From: Schleiferiaceae bacterium | Lineage (GTDB): Bacteria; Bacteroidota; Bacteroidia; Flavobacteriales; Schleiferiaceae | Direction: 5' to 3' | NCBI GenBank assembly: GCA_022424815.1 | Contig: JAKMGS010000002.1 | Coordinates: 1 to 32,919, forward strand | DNA length: 32,919 nt | Part shown: in pieces, positions 27,307 to 32,919 of the stretch | Layout of the letters: each line of letters starts with the position of its first letter | How positions within the stretch are numbered: position 1 is the first letter of the stretch | Translations under genes and position numbers: made by a program | Notes under the pieces: model-generated | Databases searched by the model: none | Told to the model about the DNA's origin: nothing | Seen by the model: the letters and a program-made list of their open reading frames with translations, nothing else

Positions 27307-28217
27307 CCGGCAACTACCGCATAGAGTGCATCCCGAACATTAGTACGGCGGACCCCGATATTCTCGAGCGTATTGCCGAGGGCATCTCCTCTATTGCCGA
27401 AGTCAAACTCCATTTTGTCGATCCAGGAGGGAGCGCCAATAGGACGGTGTTCACCTACACCGGCCCGGCCCACGCGGTGTTTCAGGCGAGTGAGCGGATG
27501 ATAGAATTGGCCCTTGAAAGGATTGACATGACCACTCATCAAGGAGTGCATCCAAGAATGGGCGCCGTAGATGTTTGTCCATTTGTCCTGCTGGACGATG
27601 AGAAATACGCTCACGACCTTAACAAAGCTGTGGATCATTTCGCGGCACACATGGGGAGCAAAGGCTTGCCTATTTATTGCTACGAACAAAGTGCTCGCCA
27701 GCCAGAGCGCAAGAATTTGGCACTGGTACGCAAGGGGAAATACGAAGGATTGGCGGCGAGGTTTGCCGGGGGTGATCTGCCCGATGAAGGCCCAAAAACT
27801 TGGTCGAACGAAGTAGCCAAAAGCGGTGCTACAGCGATGGGCGTACGCCCTTTGATGGTGGCGTTTAATGTCAACATGACCGGGGACTCCAGAGAAAACT
27901 TGTTGTCCAAGGCAAAGCGGATTGCCACAATGATTCGCGAACGCGATGGCGGCCTGCCAGGGGTGAAATCTATCGGGTGGTACATTCCTGATTTGGATGT
28001 GGTCCAAGTAAGCTGTAACCTCACCAAGCCCATGGAAGCTGGGGTTTGTGAGGTGTTTGAACGCGTACAGGAATTGGCCACAACTCTAAAATGTAAAGCC
28101 CCAGATAGCGAGCTCATCGGTTGTATTCCCGCGTCGCAATTTGACCGCTGTACCGCCCAAACTTTGGGATTAGGCAGGTTCAAGCCTTTTACCGATGAAC
28201 GAATTTTAGAGATTTAA
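27303..28217 (+). CDS. ftcD: Glutamate formimidoyltransferase
   Basis: IECIPNISTADPDILERIAEGI, DPGGSANRTVFTYTG, HQGVHPRMGAVDVCPFVLL; ATGA overlap with hutG; formiminotransferase domain only, no cyclodeaminase domain. Confidence 0.94.
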   Translation: MTGNYRIECIPNISTADPDILERIAEGISSIAEVKLHFVDPGGSANRTVFTYTGPAHAVFQASERMIELALERIDMTTHQGVHPRMGAVDVCPFVLLDDEKYAHDLNKAVDHFAAHMGSKGLPIYCYEQSARQPERKNLALVRKGKYEGLAARFAGGDLPDEGPKTWSNEVAKSGATAMGVRPLMVAFNVNMTGDSRENLLSKAKRIATMIRERDGGLPGVKSIGWYIPDLDVVQVSCNLTKPMEAGVCEVFERVQELATTLKCKAPDSELIGCIPASQFDRCTAQTLGLGRFKPFTDERILEI

Positions 28218-28276
28218 TAGTGAGTTAAAGGTATTGGTCCAATTATTGAATATCCATCCCCCTCAACACACCTTCT

Positions 28277-30667
28277 ATGAAGCGACTATTACTGCTTTTA
28301 TGCATGGCGTCCTCTACACTTTGGGGACAAAATCAGTTTACCATTAGCGGATACATTTCCGACCAAGCCTCAGGGGAGGCCTTGATAGGTGCCAATATCT
28401 GGGCGCCTACCCAGCGCGTGGGCACTTCTTCCAACGTCTATGGATTCTACTCCTTGACGCTGCCAGAGGGCACTCATGTGATCAGATTGCAATATTTGGG
28501 ATATGCCACCTTGAATTTTGAGGTGAACCTGGTGGAAAACATGGACCAAAACTTCGAAATGGAAGCCGTCGATAATGTCCTCAATGAAGTTGAGGTGATC
28601 GCCAGTGAAGGGGTAAAAATCGAGGAGCAGGTACAGATGTCTCGTATGGAGGTCCCCATTAAGCAACTCAAATCGCTTCCGGCCATTATGGGTGAAGTAG
28701 ATATCATGAAAACCCTCCAGCTCTTGCCGGGTGTACAAAGCGGTGGCGAGGGTACTTCTGGGCTCTACGTACGCGGCGGTTCACCGGACCAAAACCTTAT
28801 TCTTTTAGACGGAGTACCATTGTACAATGTCAACCATTTATTCGGGTTCTTCTCGGTATTCAACGCCGATGCTATTTCCAATGTTAGCCTTACCAAAGGC
28901 GGATTTCCAGCACGTTATGGCGGTAGACTTTCTTCTGTTCTTGAAATCAACATGAAGGAAGGAAATATGAAAGAATTTCACGGTGATGCGACGGTAAGTT
29001 TGATTTCTTCCAAGATGACCGTTGAGGGTCCACTGATCAAAGACAAGGCCAGCTTTATGCTTTCTGCGCGTCGTACCTATTTGGATGTGTTGGCCAAACC
29101 GTTCATCAATAATTTGAACGCTCAAGACCCAGATTTCAACGTGAGCCCTACCTACTACTTCTACGACATGAACGGGAAGGTGAATTACAAATTTGGCCAA
29201 TACGACAGATTCTACCTCAGCCATTTCCAAGGCAAGGATGATTTCGGGTTGAAATCTGACGATGTCTATGAGAGCGGCACCTTCCGAGAGGAAAATTCCA
29301 TCAACTTCGGGTTGGATTGGCGCAACAGCATTACCGCTGCACGATGGAACCACCAATGGTCTCCAAAGCTGTTCTCGAATGTGACTGCCACAAGAAGCCA
29401 ATACAACTTTAATACGCGTGCGGTCAGTGAAAACGTAAGCTATCCCTCCTATCCTGATACAACAGGGATGACTGACGAGCGATTCGCCGGTTTATACTTT
29501 TCAGGCATTGAAGATTACGGCTCGAGAATTGATTTTGATTATGCCATGAACAGCCGCCATTACATTCGATTTGGCGCGAACTACACCCACCATACCTTCT
29601 CCCCTGGGGCCACGAACTTGCAATTTTCTTCCGGAGGTTTCAACCTTGATACTACGCTGGGCAGTACAAACGTGTATTCAGATGAGGTTTATGCCTTCTT
29701 AGAAGATGAATGGACCATCACAGAAAATTTGAAAGTCAATGGTGGATTACACTTTGCCAATTTATTTGTCGAAGGCGAAAGCTATCACAGCCTGCAGCCG
29801 CGCTTTGGAATGAATTATAGATTGCCAGGCGGCTATGCCTTCAAGGCCTCCTATGCCGATATGATGCAGTTTGTGAACTTGTTGACGAATGAGGGAATTG
29901 GACTACCGACAGATTTATGGGTTCCTTCCACGGCTCGAATCAAACCGCAGACCTCACAGCAAATCGCCGCAGGATTGGCCAAGAATTTTGGACCCTACGA
30001 ATTCAGTGTTGAAGGGTATTACAAGCAAATGGATAACCTCGTCAGCTACAAAGAGGGCGCTTCTTTCCTATTCTCGGTAGACAACGATACTTGGGAAGAT
30101 AAAATCTCTCAAGGTTCCGGAGAAAGCTATGGAATGGAGTTGTTCGCACAGCGCAAGACAGGCCAAACCACGGGTTGGATAGGCTACACGCTGAGCTGGA
30201 GTTTCCGCCAGTTCGACGACATTAATGGTGGCGAACGTTACTTCTTTACCTACGACCGTCGACACGACATTTCTGTGGTGATGAGTCACGATTTCACAGA
30301 TAATGTGAGTTTTAGTGGAGCGTGGGTCTACGGAACAGGACGTGCAGTGACGTTGCCTGAATATGCGTATTTGACCAATTTACCCGACGGTTTGAGCTGG
30401 TGGGACGGTATGCAAGAATTGGTCGAGCGTCCTTCGGATAAAAACGCCTACCGCATGAGCCCCTACCACCGCCTAGACTTGAGCTTAAGCTTCAAAAAGG
30501 AAAAGCGCCATTTTGATCGCTGGTGGGTGTTTAGTACCTACAACACGTATAACAACTTGAACCCCTTCTTCATAGAAACTGCGACTGACAACAATGGGAA
30601 TCCTGGATTGCGCGAATACGGCCTCTTCCCTTTAATTCCATCTGTTGCGTACCGCATTAAATTTTAA
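28277..30667 (+). CDS. TonB-dependent receptor with N-terminal CarboxypepD_reg-like domain
   Basis: Signal peptide; GYISDQASGEALIGANIWAPT domain; plug region SLPAIMGEVDIMKTLQLLPGVQSGGEGTSGLYVRGGSPDQNLILLDGVPLYN; long beta-barrel ending in RIKF. Confidence 0.95.
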   Translation: MKRLLLLLCMASSTLWGQNQFTISGYISDQASGEALIGANIWAPTQRVGTSSNVYGFYSLTLPEGTHVIRLQYLGYATLNFEVNLVENMDQNFEMEAVDNVLNEVEVIASEGVKIEEQVQMSRMEVPIKQLKSLPAIMGEVDIMKTLQLLPGVQSGGEGTSGLYVRGGSPDQNLILLDGVPLYNVNHLFGFFSVFNADAISNVSLTKGGFPARYGGRLSSVLEINMKEGNMKEFHGDATVSLISSKMTVEGPLIKDKASFMLSARRTYLDVLAKPFINNLNAQDPDFNVSPTYYFYDMNGKVNYKFGQYDRFYLSHFQGKDDFGLKSDDVYESGTFREENSINFGLDWRNSITAARWNHQWSPKLFSNVTATRSQYNFNTRAVSENVSYPSYPDTTGMTDERFAGLYFSGIEDYGSRIDFDYAMNSRHYIRFGANYTHHTFSPGATNLQFSSGGFNLDTTLGSTNVYSDEVYAFLEDEWTITENLKVNGGLHFANLFVEGESYHSLQPRFGMNYRLPGGYAFKASYADMMQFVNLLTNEGIGLPTDLWVPSTARIKPQTSQQIAAGLAKNFGPYEFSVEGYYKQMDNLVSYKEGASFLFSVDNDTWEDKISQGSGESYGMELFAQRKTGQTTGWIGYTLSWSFRQFDDINGGERYFFTYDRRHDISVVMSHDFTDNVSFSGAWVYGTGRAVTLPEYAYLTNLPDGLSWWDGMQELVERPSDKNAYRMSPYHRLDLSLSFKKEKRHFDRWWVFSTYNTYNNLNPFFIETATDNNGNPGLREYGLFPLIPSVAYRIKF

Positions 30668-30670
30668 GTC

Positions 30671-31558
30671 ATGAGATCAGCAATTGTCCTTTTACTTTCC
30701 CTTACTGTATTGACTAGTTGTGATAACCTCGTCAATGGTGTGGTTCGTGATATAGAACTACCGCCGCATGAAAGCCAACTCGCCGGCAGCTTATTCCTAG
30801 ATTCCAGAGATAGTAGCCTCAGCGCCTTAGTCAGTTCTTCTGCGGGCGTTTATGACACTATAAAGAGTCGTGCGGTCAAGGATGCCCAGTGTAGAATTTT
30901 ACAAGATGGCACCCCCATTTACACCTGGACCAGTCAAGATTTTCAGGGGAACTATGTGGAGTTGTTGCCCGATCGTTTGGGTGCGCTCAGCGGAACCATC
31001 ACTTTCGAGGCAAGCCATCCGGATTATACAACGGTGAGCGCGACGCAAGTGTTCCCAGCAAAACCTGAGGCCGAGATCTCCATTAATTATGCCGGAACCC
31101 AATTGTATGGGGATGTTTCGGACGAATTGGTCCTCACCCTAAAAGACCTACCTGGTGTGAATCAGCATTATATTATCAGCATGTCGGTTCACTTCAGAAC
31201 AGCGCTCAGTGGCCAGGATACCTCGCAGTACTACGATTTGTATTGGGAAACTGAAAGTCCTAATACGACGCAGCTCTGGGGAAAAGACAACGCCGTACTC
31301 GTTTCCGAAAACGGCGTCGATCGTGATATTAAAATCATTGCGGCGACAGGTGTCAACCCCATCACCTTTGCTATGCTGCACGAATACCGTGTGAAAGTCA
31401 CAGCCTTGAGTCAAGATCTCTATGAGTTTTATCGAAGCTATGACGCCTTCAGCAATGCCCAAAACAATCCTTTTGCAGAACCGGTAGTACTATACTCCAA
31501 TATGAGCAACAACATGGGTTGCTTTGGCGTGAGTACTTCTAAGATTTTCTATAAATAG
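30671..31558 (+). CDS. DUF4249-type lipoprotein partner of the TonB-dependent receptor
   Basis: Lipobox VLTSC; 3 nt after the receptor stop; size and layout fit DUF4249. Confidence 0.8.
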   Translation: MRSAIVLLLSLTVLTSCDNLVNGVVRDIELPPHESQLAGSLFLDSRDSSLSALVSSSAGVYDTIKSRAVKDAQCRILQDGTPIYTWTSQDFQGNYVELLPDRLGALSGTITFEASHPDYTTVSATQVFPAKPEAEISINYAGTQLYGDVSDELVLTLKDLPGVNQHYIISMSVHFRTALSGQDTSQYYDLYWETESPNTTQLWGKDNAVLVSENGVDRDIKIIAATGVNPITFAMLHEYRVKVTALSQDLYEFYRSYDAFSNAQNNPFAEPVVLYSNMSNNMGCFGVSTSKIFYK

Positions 31559-31559
31559 A

Positions 31560-32564
31560 TTAGTAGGTCAGCAGGACGCTGCCCCAAGTAAATCCAGCGC
31601 CAAAGGCAGCCAAACAAACGGTATCGCCACGCTTCACGGCACCTTCGTCCACCGCCTCGGAAAGGGCGATGGCTATGGAAGCTCCTGTGGTATTGCCGTA
31701 TTTCTGAATGTTATTGAATACTTGGTCGTCGCGAAGGCCCATGCGTTTTTGAATGAACTGGGCGATTCGCAGGTTAGCCTGATGAGGAATCAAACAATCA
31801 ATTTTATCGGGTGTCAATCCATTCTTCGCCAAGGCCTCTCCGATCACCTCACCGAAGCGCACCACGGCATTCTTAAAGACAAAGTTTCCGTTCATCTGCG
31901 GGTAGTGAATATCTGGATCTACCCCATTCTCGAGCAACTCGCCTATCCAGTGCTGGGTTCCAAAACCCTTCATCGTGAGTTCCTCCTTATTCTTGCCTTC
32001 GCTATACATATGACAACTCTTAATACCGTCCTCGCCTTCTGATGCTCTTGAAAGGACTACGGCGCCGGCACCGTCGCCAAAAATGACACTTACCCCTCTA
32101 CCTCGTGTGGTTTTGTCTAAGAAAGGACTTTGTAGCTCCGATGCTACGACCAACACATGCTCGTACATGCCCGTTTGAACGAAGGCATTGCCTACGCTCA
32201 GCGCATAGATAAACCCTGAACAGGCATTGCGCACATCCGTCGCCCCTGCAGTGTGGATGCCGAGGGCCTCTTGTACTTGGACCCCACAACCAGGGAAATA
32301 ATAATCCGGCGAAATGGTAGCGAAGACGATGTGGCCAATATCACCTGGTTCAAGCCCGGCCGCTTCAATGGCCTTTTTAGCGGCTTTGATACCCATCGTG
32401 GCTGCCGTATTGCCATCACCTGCTTCTACCCAACGGCGTTCTCTGATGCCGGTTCTCTCAGTGATCCACTCGTCATTGGTGTCCATCAAGGTGCTGAGAT
32501 ACGCATTGGTAATGATGCGTTCTGGTACATAATGTCCCGTTCCGGAAATTTTAGCTGTGTACAT
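31560..32564 (-). CDS. fabH: 3-oxoacyl-ACP synthase III (KAS III)
   Basis: Internal Met at 32564: MYTAKISGTGHYVPERIITNAYL; DTNDEWITERTGIRERRW; DVRNACSGFIYAL active Cys; LIPHQANLRI; KYGNTTGASIAIAL; FGAGFTWGSVLL. Confidence 0.96.
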   Translation of the reverse strand: MYTAKISGTGHYVPERIITNAYLSTLMDTNDEWITERTGIRERRWVEAGDGNTAATMGIKAAKKAIEAAGLEPGDIGHIVFATISPDYYFPGCGVQVQEALGIHTAGATDVRNACSGFIYALSVGNAFVQTGMYEHVLVVASELQSPFLDKTTRGRGVSVIFGDGAGAVVLSRASEGEDGIKSCHMYSEGKNKEELTMKGFGTQHWIGELLENGVDPDIHYPQMNGNFVFKNAVVRFGEVIGEALAKNGLTPDKIDCLIPHQANLRIAQFIQKRMGLRDDQVFNNIQKYGNTTGASIAIALSEAVDEGAVKRGDTVCLAAFGAGFTWGSVLLTY

Positions 32565-32603
32565 GTGAATATGATTAGGTTGTGACCTATAAGATAACGC
32601 AAA

Positions 32604-32631
32604 ATTGACACCCTTGATTGACACCTTGTCA
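32604..32631. promoter_or_regulatory. Operator-like repeats in the fabH/htpG divergent spacer
   Basis: Two direct copies ATTGACACC(C)TTG (32604-32616, 32617-32628); the second is embedded in perfect palindrome TGACA-CCT-TGTCA (32619-32631). Confidence 0.4.
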
Positions 32632-32700
32632 CATTAATTGGTCCAAAAAAGGCATGGCACAAGAGTTGAACAGGATGGAGAAACCAAAATATCAAATACA

Positions 32701-32919
32701 ATGTCTAAAGGATCCATTAATGTAACCGCACAGAACATCTTCCCTATCATCAAGAAGTTCTTGTACAGCGACCACGAAATCTTCCTACGAGAACTCGTTT
32801 CTAATGCTGTGGATGCGACGCAAAAGCTAAAGACCTTGACCAATCTTGGAGAGGCTACAGGAGAATTGGGCGATTTGACCATTCATATCAAACTCGACAA
32901 AAAGGCGAAGACCTTGAGC
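32701..32919 (+). CDS. htpG: Chaperone HtpG (Hsp90), 5' part only, truncated by window end
   Basis: MSKGSINVTAQNIFPIIKKFLYSDHEIFLRELVSNAVDATQKLKTL, canonical HtpG N-terminus. Confidence 0.96.
   Translation, partial: MSKGSINVTAQNIFPIIKKFLYSDHEIFLRELVSNAVDATQKLKTLTNLGEATGELGDLTIHIKLDKKAKTLS

Noticed and set aside
27192-28007. 271-aa minus-strand ORF opposite ftcD
   Set aside because: Fully antisense to a well-supported FtcD; no recognisable motif; typical shadow ORF in GC-balanced DNA.
28838-29401. 187-aa minus-strand ORF inside the TonB receptor
   Set aside because: Antisense shadow of a strongly supported CDS; no family signature.
1-32919. CRISPR array, tRNA, rRNA, toxin-antitoxin or defence island
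   Set aside because: No regularly spaced repeats, tRNA-like cloverleafs or recognisable defence/toxin genes were seen on reading both strands.

Overview
This 32.9 kb window looks like an ordinary, gene-dense chromosomal segment from a Bacteroidota bacterium, probably Flavobacteriales. The lineage clues are TAnnTTTG -7 boxes, gldI, a TonB receptor/DUF4249 pair, a Lacal_2735-type protein and a glsA/glsB-type pair. I found no CRISPR array, transposase, prophage, rRNA or tRNA. From left to right the window holds: a methionine/homoserine operon on the minus strand (partial aspartokinase-remnant/homoserine-dehydrogenase-like CDS, metX, a PLP sulfhydrylase, OsmC) preceded by a clear SAM-I riboswitch that the ORF track does not show; a SulP anion transporter and a small secreted barrel-like protein; an alpha/beta hydrolase; DUF3817; a GH53 galactanase lipoprotein; DUF1801; a putative glycine/ornithine-lipid acyltransferase pair; an Fe-alcohol dehydrogenase; aroQ diverging from an xerD-lipoprotein-aldehyde dehydrogenase operon; two tandem cyclophilin-FKBP fusion proteins; an orphan lipoprotein; gldI-nrnA diverging from ndk; rplS with a structured 5' leader; an aroC-DAACS transporter-PorE-like OmpA operon; hutI-hutG-ftcD; the TonB receptor/DUF4249 pair; fabH; and the start of htpG. 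I did not find a convincing wholly new multi-gene system. The best second-look items are the SAM-I riboswitch with a start-codon-overlapping hairpin, the aspartokinase remnant that has lost its catalytic N-terminus, the tandem dual-family immunophilins separated by a terminator 17 nt from a start codon, the structured rplS leader, and a three-copy TTACATT/AATGTAA operator-like array. All family calls are from reading the sequence; no database search was run.
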